The position numbers were made by a program, and so were the translations under genes. Shown here piece after piece: positions 54,722 through 62,102 of a DNA stretch of 64,000 nt. The stretch lies in contig JAKVNR010000001.1 in assembly GCA_022483245.1 (NCBI GenBank), positions 434,001 through 498,000 of the forward strand. The letters are read 5' to 3'. Below the pieces are notes generated by a model. It was not told where the DNA came from, ran no database searches, and saw only the letters and a program-made list of their open reading frames with translations. Source of the DNA: Lactobacillus sp. (GTDB lineage: Bacteria > Bacillota > Bacilli > Lactobacillales > Lactobacillaceae). Within the stretch, counting starts at the first letter, position 1, and the number at the start of each line of letters is the position of its first letter.

Positions 54722-54973
54722 CTGGCTGAATTCCTTTCCTGAAGAATTTGTCCATAGGACTTCACCTCCAAAAAGTCAAAAACAGCCACCGCTCATTAAA
54801 CTTCCTGCAGGTTTAATTATACAGGAAGCAGTTCTATATTGATATATACAAAACTGTGGATCTGTTCAAAATCAGTAATTTATTTTTAGCTAGACCTTCT
54901 AGGCGACAAACCGTCCATTTTTTAATATAATATTCATAAACTGATTCCAAGTTGAGGAAAGGACTCGATTTCA

Positions 54974-55450
54974 ATGAAAAAAGCAGATTTGCTGCCGATT
55001 GCGAAAAACTTGCTCGGCTATTTTACTTATGGGACTGATGATGAACGGACTGACTGGGACGACTGGGAGCACCCGAAAAAAGATGGCCACGCCGATTGTT
55101 CCAGCTTTGTTTGGCTAGTGATGAAGCATGCTGGCTGCGAAGTTGAAGACGAACCATTTTCAACGCCAGAAATGGAGCAAGATGCCAAAGGCGACCACGT
55201 TTTCTTCCAAGAAGTGACACCGGAAGAATCCGAGGCCGGCGACGTCATTATTATCAACATTGGCGTGGGTTACGGTCCAGATGGGCATACTGGAATTTTG
55301 CTGGAACCATATCATGGCCCGGAAACGCAAATTATTGAAATGGGCGGCGACAGCCACGGATCAGTGCATGAAGCCAACGTGCTTGATTCATTTGGCCAGA
55401 AGATGCTAACTGAAGGGCGGCTGACTTTGGCCCGGCCGCTGATTAAATAA
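54974..55450 (+). CDS. Peptidoglycan amidohydrolase-like protein (NlpC/P60 or Amidase_5 type)
   Basis: A 158-aa Cys/His hydrolase. Cys42 in HADCSSFVWLVMKHAGC and His105 in DGHTGILLEP give the NlpC/P60-like catalytic pair, with GDVIIINIGVG between. Phage Amidase_5 endolysins share this layout. There is no signal peptide and no cell-wall-binding domain, so it is either cytosolic or released through a membrane pore. The GNAT gene overlaps its stop by one base (TAATG). Confidence 0.82.
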   Translation: MKKADLLPIAKNLLGYFTYGTDDERTDWDDWEHPKKDGHADCSSFVWLVMKHAGCEVEDEPFSTPEMEQDAKGDHVFFQEVTPEESEAGDVIIINIGVGYGPDGHTGILLEPYHGPETQIIEMGGDSHGSVHEANVLDSFGQKMLTEGRLTLARPLIK

Positions 55451-55932
55451 TGATTCAGTTTGCTTTGGCGAAGGCGAGTGACCTTAAGAAAATTGCACGG
55501 CTAGAAGCTGAGGCTTTCCCGGTTGATTTAACGCGTACCCTGCAAGAAATGCAGGGGCACTTAGCTGCTTATCCTGAAACTTTTTGGGTGGCGAAAGACT
55601 ATGAAACTGTCGCCGGCTATATTTTAGGCCCAACTGGCAAGCACCGTTATTTAGACGATAGCGTTTTGCAAGATAAGCCAAATGATCCGGCGGCGAAGTT
55701 CCAATGGGTTTTGAGTTTGGTAGTAGCACCAGCTTACCGCGGGCAGGGATTAGGCAGCCAGCTGCTGACTTTATTTACCCAGCAGGCCAAACTTAATCAC
55801 CGACAAGCTGTGTCGCTGACTTGTTTGTCAGATTTAGTGACTTTTTATGAACAAAATGGCTTTGTTAACGAAGGCCGATCAGGCCTTGTCCAAGGACAAG
55901 ATATTCTGTTTAATTTAGTAAAATATCTCTAG
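55450..55932 (+). CDS. GNAT family N-acetyltransferase
   Basis: A 160-aa acetyltransferase with VAPAYRGQGLGSQLLTLFTQQA as the acetyl-CoA loop and SLTCLSDLVTFYEQNGF in the C-terminal half, close to the AANAT-like group. It is coupled to the upstream amidohydrolase by a one-base overlap. The frame stops with TAG, but a further 28 sense codons remain in the same frame after it (see the next fragment). Confidence 0.87.
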   Translation: MIQFALAKASDLKKIARLEAEAFPVDLTRTLQEMQGHLAAYPETFWVAKDYETVAGYILGPTGKHRYLDDSVLQDKPNDPAAKFQWVLSLVVAPAYRGQGLGSQLLTLFTQQAKLNHRQAVSLTCLSDLVTFYEQNGFVNEGRSGLVQGQDILFNLVKYL

Positions 55933-55935
55933 TCA

Positions 55936-56019
55936 AACCGCGTTGTTAAAGGCTACCGCTATAACGATAGCAAGGCAGGGCTGAAGAAATACCTGCGCAA
56001 GGCTAACTTAATCAAGTAA
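55936..56019 (+). pseudogene. Short gene fragment in frame with the GNAT stop
   Basis: Codons after the GNAT TAG read NRVVKGYRYNDSKAGLKKYL then RKANLIK and TAA. The amino-acid make-up is coding-like and the end looks like the C-terminus of a surface or lysozyme-type protein, but I cannot name the family. The rest of 55933-56272 has a terminator and a palindrome but no complete gene. Confidence 0.4.
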
Positions 56020-56060
56020 ATATTTTCTAACTGCAGCTAATTTAGGTCGTACAAAATTGT

Positions 56061-56087
56061 GCGGCAGCTGGAACTAGCTGCTTTTTT
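56061..56087 (+). terminator. Terminator after the amidohydrolase-GNAT unit
   Basis: GCAGCT and AGCTGC form a stem around GGAACT, followed by T6. Confidence 0.8.
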
Positions 56088-56201
56088 GATGCAGAAAAAT
56101 GCGCAAAAAAATAAGCCCGGCGCGGACCTGTTAAAATTGCGGCTAATCAAGAAGCAAATATTTAGATAAATATAGATACTAATAAGATACCAATTTCTTT
56201 A

Positions 56202-56220
56202 AAACTTTTGTCAAAAGTTT
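56202..56220. promoter_or_regulatory. 19-bp perfect palindrome upstream of repA
   Basis: AAACTTTTG and CAAAAGTTT flank one T, 52 bases before the repA start. It could be a RepA autoregulatory or origin site. Nearby GATAC repeats (56176, 56186) are too short to call iterons. Confidence 0.45.
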
Positions 56221-56272
56221 GGCCTATTTGCCTTCTCCCAAACGTTATTAGGGTAAACGGGTAAGGAAGAAA

Positions 56273-57166
56273 ATGATGTTAACAAATTGCCAAGAAATTT
56301 ATGTTCAACTGCCGAAATTTTTATTTGCTAATTATGCTTACCGCAAGTTGAGCCTGGCTGCCAAGGTGGCTTATGCACTGCTGCGGGACCGGCTGAAATT
56401 GTCAAGCGAGCGCGGCTGGCGCGGCGAAAACGGGGAAGTCTTTTGCATTTTTACTAACGAAGAATTGATGGCAGAGCTGAATCTAAGCGAGCATACGGTG
56501 ATCAAGGTTAAACGCGAGCTGATTAAGGCAAAATTGCTCCGGCAGGAGCGGATTGGTGTCAATCAGCCGAATCACTTGTACTTGCCGCAGCCAAAATTAA
56601 CCGCGCAGGACGTGTATGTTGCAATTAAAGACAAAACTGCCAAAACGCCAGTTAAACAGCCGGCTGCTAAACCAGTCAGCCGGAGAAAACCGCAAGTTAA
56701 GCTAGACTTCTCGCAGGACAATTACAGTCAGGCCGAAGTCTGGGCACAAAATAAAGATTTGCTGCATAAAAGCGGCCAGTTTATGACGCAGCTGGATGCT
56801 CAGCATAGTTATTTGCTGGATCAAGCAGGGACGGAATTATTAGGTAAATGGTGTCAAACGCCGGCACAATTGAGCCGGTTAGTTGGCGTGATTCTGGGTG
56901 CTAAAAAACAAGTAGCAACTCAATTGCAGGAGTTAGGCAAGGAGGCAGTGCTTGAGTTTGATAGCCCGTATGCTGGCGAGCAAGGAAAGGACTTGAAACA
57001 TCAACTAACGCTGACTTTGCAGAAATATTTTAATGCAATCAGGCGGGCTGAAGATGATCCAAACCGGCAGCCAATCCGCAACCACCAGCAGTATTTGTAC
57101 CGGACGATGGTCAACTTCTTTGATTGTTATGCTAATGAGCAGCTGCAGGCTGAGCAAGCACGATAA
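56273..57166 (+). CDS. repA: Replication initiator protein A (RepA_N-like)
   Basis: A 297-aa protein whose N-terminal third matches the RepA_N domain of theta-replicating Firmicute plasmids (FLFANYAYRKLSLAAKVAYALLRDRLKLS, then CIFTNEELMAELNLSEHTVIKVKRELI, a winged helix). A Pro/Lys linker follows at ~115-145, and the C-terminal domain is the host-specific part. No partition genes or iterons are near, so it looks like a chromosomal remnant or domesticated copy. AAGGAAG precedes the ATG. Confidence 0.85.
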   Translation: MMLTNCQEIYVQLPKFLFANYAYRKLSLAAKVAYALLRDRLKLSSERGWRGENGEVFCIFTNEELMAELNLSEHTVIKVKRELIKAKLLRQERIGVNQPNHLYLPQPKLTAQDVYVAIKDKTAKTPVKQPAAKPVSRRKPQVKLDFSQDNYSQAEVWAQNKDLLHKSGQFMTQLDAQHSYLLDQAGTELLGKWCQTPAQLSRLVGVILGAKKQVATQLQELGKEAVLEFDSPYAGEQGKDLKHQLTLTLQKYFNAIRRAEDDPNRQPIRNHQQYLYRTMVNFFDCYANEQLQAEQAR

Positions 57167-57283
57167 ATAACTGGGGTGAGCACAGAATTGACTGATAAAT
57201 CCCAGGCTACTATAATATACTGGCTTTTAGGATAAAACGTGTTATTGTATAGGTGTAACTATATTTTTTATGAGGTGGAAACA

Positions 57284-60042
57284 GTGAAGCGAGAACTAAA
57301 ACTAAACGAGAGTATGTCTAATGAGAGACAAAGATTCTCTATTAGAAAGTTGTCGATTGGTGCGGCTTCTGTATTGCTTGGCACGACACTATTTTTGACA
57401 AATGGGGGGTAGCACACGCTGATAAACTTAGTCAGGGTGATCAGACTGTAAAGACTGAAGAAACTGCTTCTGAATCTAATACTTCTGCTACAGGTGACGT
57501 AAAACAAACAGAGGAAAACAAACAACAAGTAGAAACAGGACAAGGCAAAAAGGAAGATAAGCAGGAAGTAGAACAAGATAATAAGCAAAATAGTGTAGGG
57601 GATGCTGCTGGTTCTACTAATGAAAATACTAATACTTCTGAAACTCAAGGTAATACAGGTAAAAAAACTGTAACCACTACTTTGAATTTGCAAGGGACAA
57701 AGGACAAGAATGGTTCAGAGGATGGTAAGAGTTCCAATACCGATCAGACTTTACGCTCACAATTAAGAAGCGTTAGTCCTACTCAACTTAAAGCTCAAAC
57801 TACTAAGGCTGACGATGAAGTTACTACAACTTTAAAGTTTGTAGATAAAGATACTGGTAACGTAATTTATACGGAAGATCTAAAAGGTTCTAAGGATGAA
57901 ACTATTTACGAAGCCTTAGGTAATAAGACTATTTATGATCGAATTTTGGAAGATTATCCAGAATATTTGAGTTGGGATCAAACCAAGTATGATAACGCTA
58001 TAGATAGCAGGGGTGATTTTAAAAACACATCAGATGGTGCTGAAGCTAAAGCTATATATGATAAATGGAATCCAGAATATAAAACCGGAACGCAACATCA
58101 ATTATTTGACTATCGACCTATAAGTAACGCCAGTGAGGATTTAACAAATGAGGACCCTTATGTTCAATTGTTAGCAGGTAAGCCTAAATTAGGCGATCAG
58201 GCTACACAAACTATTAAATTAGAAAAAAATGCAAATCACATTGTAGTAATTCCTGTTTATTCAAAAATACAGAGACCAATCACTTATTGGAAATATCCTA
58301 ACATTGGTGATAGTTCTAATACTGATAATAAACCAGTATATGTTGACAAAGATGCCAATGCTTATTCTGTGACACAGAACAATAACCCAGGAACTATCTC
58401 TAACTATATGTTATTGGCAGAAGGACAACAGAGAAAAATTGCATCTGAATTTTTAGTAAGAGATTATAATCGCTCTAGTTCCGTTACAGCTGGTAAGCCT
58501 AAAGGTAATAATGACCTAAATGGAACAGCTGTAGCAATAGAATATCCAGAAGAAACCACTGAAAATCGTAAGTTGGCTGAAAAAAAGGGTAACCTAGCAG
58601 GTTGGTCAACCTTGGATGAATTAGTTAAGGGAATTGATGCTCCAAAATATGATGATAATATTGGTTACCTAACTAATGGTTATACCGTTGCTCTTGATTC
58701 AAAGATTTATTATTATGATGAAAACGGTAACAATACTGAATCTACAGGTCCAAAAGAAGCAAAAGTAGTTTACTACCAGAACCAGTCCTACCACATTGAC
58801 TTTGAAGACATCAGTGAGATAAATCCACAAGATATTTCTGGCTATGACTATAGTCCAACAGACATGACCTTAACTGCTAATAGTAAGACCAACCCTCATA
58901 ATGGTGATGTTTACAATGCTACCAATGGTGCAACTAACAATAACGTTAAAGCATATAACGTGGATTCCGACGGTAAGTACAGCGAAATAATCAAGCAGTT
59001 GAAAGATCAAGGCTACGTTATTGTAAGCAGTGATGTCAATACAGCGGACCAATACTATGATGTTAATAATTTGCAATATAATGCTGACGGTACAATTAAG
59101 CGGATTGACTACCATGTTAAAGTAAAGCACGCTGTCAAGAAGATTACACCTGATACAACCGAAAAGATCACCGACAAAGATGGTAATGTAACAGTTGATC
59201 CTAGCGATTTAACCAAGACTGCAACCAGAACCATCCACTACGTTGAAAATGATAACGCTGATCCTTCTCAAGCTACTGTTCTTCAAATCCCAACCGACCA
59301 AGAAGTTAAATACACCGGTTCTATCTACATTGATGCCGTAACTAATAAGACTACCACTCCTGTGGAAGCTACTGACAAGGATGGAAAATCAGTTCAAGTC
59401 GCTTCCGACAAAGCAGGCACAATCACTTGGACTGCCGACGACAACAAGGATTCATTTGCTAAGGTTAGCCAAGACATCATTACTAAAGCCGGTGAGACTT
59501 GGAAGGTAGTTAAATCCACTAAGGCTACTGGTACTGGCTACACCGATTACACCGGCAATGATGCTAAGACCGCTCCAGAAGAAGCTGTTTATTCAAGCGT
59601 AGCCAATAATTCTCACGAAGATGTCTACCTGATTTATCATAAGGTTAATACTCCTTCTGGTGGTGGTGATGGAACGACCACTGTTCCTGGCGGCGATACT
59701 CCAACCACCAACCCTGGTGATGATAAACCGGACAAGTCAGATAAGCCAGATCAACCGAACAATCCTGAAAAACCGGATAAGCCTAACCAACCTGAACAGC
59801 CAGCTGATAAACCAGGTCAAAAGAATACTGAGACTAATAAGCCGACCATTTCAGGCAAGCACACCGCTAAGCCTGGCGTAGTTGCTGGTCATCACGCGGT
59901 TGCAGCTTCGGCTGCTAAGACTAAGTCTGCTGCCTTGCCGCAAACTGGTGCTAGCGAAAATACTGCTGGCATCTTCGGATTGCTAGCAACGTTGACAGGC
60001 CTGTTTGGTTTAACCGCTGCTGAAAAGAAGAAACGTCGTTAA
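57284..60042 (+). pseudogene. LPQTG adhesin with MucBP/Mub-like domains, frameshifted in the signal peptide at a G6 tract
   Basis: The gene opens at GTG 57284 (GAGGTGG upstream) with FSIRKLSIGAASVLLGTTLFLTNGG, then TAG. Six G at 57404-57409 precede the stop; seven would restore VAHADKLSQGDQTVK and a normal signal-peptidase site (AHA). The same frame then runs on without interruption for ~870 codons through MucBP-like units (TTLKFVDKDTGNVIYTEDL; TRTIHYVENDNADPSQATV), a Pro-rich spacer and ALPQTG, hydrophobic stretch, KKKRR. An ATG at 57682 could start only a signal-less protein. Either inactive, phase-variable, or a base-call error. Confidence 0.85.
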
Positions 60043-60064
60043 TAATTTATTTGATTAATCTTAA

Positions 60065-60097
60065 AGTCATGCTCCTGTAATAGGAACATGGCTTTTT
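60065..60097 (+). terminator. Terminator after the frameshifted adhesin
   Basis: AGTCATG-CTCCT pairs with AGGAACATGGCT with one bulge on each side, then T5. Confidence 0.7.
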
Positions 60098-60160
60098 GTG
60101 TACGGCAATTTAGCACGCTTTTGTGGATCAGTTAACGTGATTCTCTGATATAATAGAAAT

Positions 60161-60287
60161 TGAAAAGGGAGCTTCCCAAAAAGAAAGCTCCCTTGCAGCC
60201 CGCTTAAAGAGCGGTGGCATTATTATTTTTTGGACTAACGCCTACTCAATAACTTGGCCAAAAGTTGTGATTGAGCGGCGTTTTTTT
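60161..60287 (+). ncRNA. Candidate antitoxin RNA, copy 2
   Basis: TATAAT at 60149-60154 sets the start near 60161. The terminator here is the best of the three: ACGCC-TA-CTCAAT pairs with ATTGAG-CG-GCGT and is followed by T7. The CAGCCCGCTTAAAGAGCGG core is identical to copies 1 and 3. Confidence 0.6.
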
Positions 60288-60372
60288 ATTTGCGGCGATC
60301 TATATAAGTTAATAGCGCCAATAAAAAATTGCCTGCTAGAAATAGCAGGCTTAAGATGTCGATAGTCGACAC
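60286..60372 (-). CDS. Holin-like small hydrophobic toxin, copy 2 (28 aa)
   Basis: GTG start, then STIDILSLLFLAGNF, LLALLTY and IDRRK. Relative to copy 1 it has V3T, L24I, Q26R and many silent changes, so this frame is under protein-level constraint. The upstream AAGAAAG is a weaker SD than in copies 1 and 3. A minus-strand TATAAT is at 60466-60471. Confidence 0.7.
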   Translation of the reverse strand: MSTIDILSLLFLAGNFLLALLTYIDRRK

Positions 60373-60572
60373 CTGGCTGAATTTCTTTCTTGAAGAATTT
60401 GTCCATGGGACTTCACCTCCAAAAGTCTGAATCAGCCACCGCTCATTAAACTTTCTGCAGATTCAATTATACAGGAGTAAAAGATATATTGATATATACA
60501 AAACCGCGAATGTGTTCAAAACGGTGATATTTTTCAATGATATAATACGGGTAAGTGAAAAGAGGCGATTCC

Positions 60573-61292
60573 ATGTACCCTGATAAATTTCATTTAACTC
60601 AGGAGCAAAACCGCAGGTTTGCGAACAAAAATTTAGTTAGACTGGTATTCACCAATTCCCGCTTTGAAGGATTAAATACCACTTTACCGCAAACGCAAAC
60701 GATCATCGACGGTATGAGTGCCGCTGGCGTTTCAATCGATGATACCAATGTTATTGTGCAATTAAAACGCGCTTGGCAGTATGTAATTCGGGAAAACCAA
60801 CCACTCTCTTTGACGATCGAACAAAATATTAATTTGCTCGTTGCCAGATATGATTCACTTGATCCAGGCAATTTCCGAACTAGCAATGTGTCGGTTGAAT
60901 TAGGCAAGAGCCAGGGTGAATGGCAACCGCCGCAGCTTGATCTGGCTGCAGAAGGGAAATTTTTTTCTGACTTAATGAACAGGAATACATCTGTGACCGA
61001 TAAGGCAATTACCTTGCTGTATCACAATATGCGCAATCAGTTGTTCTGGGACGGGAACAAGAGGACTGCTACTTTGGCCGCTAATAAATTGATGATCGAC
61101 CACGGCGCCGGCTTGATTAATATTCCGCTTGATAAATGGGATCACTGGAATAAGCTAATTAGCCAGTATTATTTGAGCGGGCAGATGCAGACGCTCAAGG
61201 AGTGGACTTATCAGAATGGTATTCAGGGTATAACTTTAACTAGTGATGACCAGCTGCCTAAGCCGACGATCAATCCTGACGCTTATGAATAA
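60573..61292 (+). CDS. Fic family protein with Gln in place of the catalytic His
   Basis: A 239-aa Fic-fold protein. The catalytic loop reads NQLFWDGNKRTATLA: GNKR is kept but the initial His is Gln (CAG). The N-terminal FTNSRFEGLNTTLPQTQ resembles the inhibitory helix of class II Fic proteins, with Asn where Ser/Thr is usual four residues before the Glu. AGAGG supports ATG 60573; a GTG at 60555 is in frame. It sits alone between cassette copies 2 and 3. Confidence 0.85.
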   Translation: MYPDKFHLTQEQNRRFANKNLVRLVFTNSRFEGLNTTLPQTQTIIDGMSAAGVSIDDTNVIVQLKRAWQYVIRENQPLSLTIEQNINLLVARYDSLDPGNFRTSNVSVELGKSQGEWQPPQLDLAAEGKFFSDLMNRNTSVTDKAITLLYHNMRNQLFWDGNKRTATLAANKLMIDHGAGLINIPLDKWDHWNKLISQYYLSGQMQTLKEWTYQNGIQGITLTSDDQLPKPTINPDAYE

Positions 61293-61347
61293 GTTTTTAA
61301 GATCGCAATCTCTATTGAATAGTTTGGTTCTCTGATATAATAGAAAT

Positions 61348-61469
61348 TGAAAAGGAAGCTTCGAACAAAAGAAAGCTCCCTTGCAGCCCGCTTAAAGAGC
61401 GGTGGCAAATAACTATAATGCAAAAAGTTGCTCAGCTATTTCCCAAAAGTTAGACTGAGCGGCTTTTTT
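61348..61469 (+). ncRNA. Candidate antitoxin RNA, copy 3
   Basis: TATAAT at 61336-61341. The CAGCCCGCTTAAAGAGCGGTGGC core is present in full (61384 onward), but the stretch before the terminator has diverged; here GCTCAG pairs with CTGAGC and T6 follows. Confidence 0.6.
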
Positions 61470-61554
61470 ATTTGCGCTGATCTAGATAAGTTAGCAGCGC
61501 GAGTAAAAAATTGCCTGCTAGAAATAGCAGGCTCAAGATATCGATCGCCGACAC
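61468..61554 (-). CDS. Holin-like small hydrophobic toxin, copy 3 (28 aa)
   Basis: GTG start, then SAIDILSLLFLAGNF, LLALLTY and LDQRK. AAAGGA is 10 bases upstream. The same upstream SD-ATG decoy frame is present (GGAGGTGA, ATG at 61588). Confidence 0.7.
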   Translation of the reverse strand: MSAIDILSLLFLAGNFLLALLTYLDQRK

Positions 61555-61747
61555 CTGGCTGAATTCCTTTCCTGAAGAATTTGTCCATCGGACTTCACCT
61601 CCAAAAAGTCAAAACAGCCACCGCTCATTAAACTTTCTGCAGGCTTAATTATACAGGAGTAAAAGATATATTGATATATACAAAACTGCAGATGTGTTCA
61701 GATTTGCTGCTTAATTTCCGAAAAAAATCTTTTTTCTACTAAAATTG

Positions 61748-61775
61748 TTGACAAACATGAAAATGAGATTAAAAT
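61748..61775 (+). promoter_or_regulatory. Promoter of the T-box-brnQ unit
   Basis: A perfect TTGACA, a 16-base spacer and TAAAAT. Confidence 0.7.
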
Positions 61776-61799
61776 AAAGTTCAATAATTTAATCAATCT

Positions 61800-62071
61800 G
61801 AAAACAAAGAGAAAGAAGAGTAGCGCAAGCCTAATTTACAGCGAGTCTCGTTAGGTGCAAGGAGATAAAGGCCGGCTTGGGTGAAAATCACTTTCGAGTT
61901 CGACTTCTTAATTAGAGTAAGAAGGAGTGGGAGCACCCATTATAGTGCCTACGTATCGCCAATTCTTGGCCGCACGTGCAGAGGTTCTGTCAGCGATGGC
62001 AAAATGAATTTAGGGTGGTACCACGCTCAAGCGTCCCTCAATCAAAGCAATTTGGTTGAGGGACTTTTTTT
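61800..62071 (+). promoter_or_regulatory. T-box leader of brnQ
   Basis: The T-box core AGGGTGGTACCACG is at 62012-62025, followed by the terminator GTCCCTCAATCA / GGTTGAGGGAC with T7 (62033-62071). Uncharged tRNA binding stops the terminator. The long stem I region starts near 61800. A GTGAAAATCACTTTCG bulge at 61881-61896 suggests ATC (Ile) as specifier, which fits BrnQ; the codon choice is only inferred by eye. Confidence 0.88.
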
Positions 62072-62102
62072 GTGATCAGATTTAATCAGTAAGGGGAGAA
62101 TT

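Larger units (their letters stand above)
54491..54871. repeat. Type I toxin-antitoxin-like cassette, copy 1
   Basis: About 380 bp, repeated in the same orientation at 60138 and 61329. It starts TGATTCTCTGATATAAT and ends near GATATATACAAAAC and TTCAAA. Inside are a plus-strand RNA gene with promoter and terminator, and a convergent minus-strand peptide gene with its own promoter. Together these account for most of the 54454-54973 gap. Confidence 0.8.
60138..60521. repeat. Type I toxin-antitoxin-like cassette, copy 2
   Basis: Same layout and orientation as copies 1 and 3. It shares the GTGATTCTCTGATATAAT start with copy 1 and the GATATATACAAAAC end with both. Fills most of 60043-60572. Confidence 0.8.
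61329..61700. repeat. Type I toxin-antitoxin-like cassette, copy 3
   Basis: Third direct copy. The peptide half is closest to copy 1, while the start of the RNA half (TATAATAGAAATTGAAAAGG) matches copy 2. It ends before the T-box promoter. Confidence 0.8.

Noticed and set aside
54615-54755. MDKFF... frame of the cassettes as the main protein
   Set aside because: Its sequence diverges more between copies than the hydrophobic 28-aa frame and it has no recognisable fold; kept only as a possible decoy.
61881-62075. 64-codon ORF across the brnQ leader
   Set aside because: It lies fully within the T-box RNA and its product resembles nothing.
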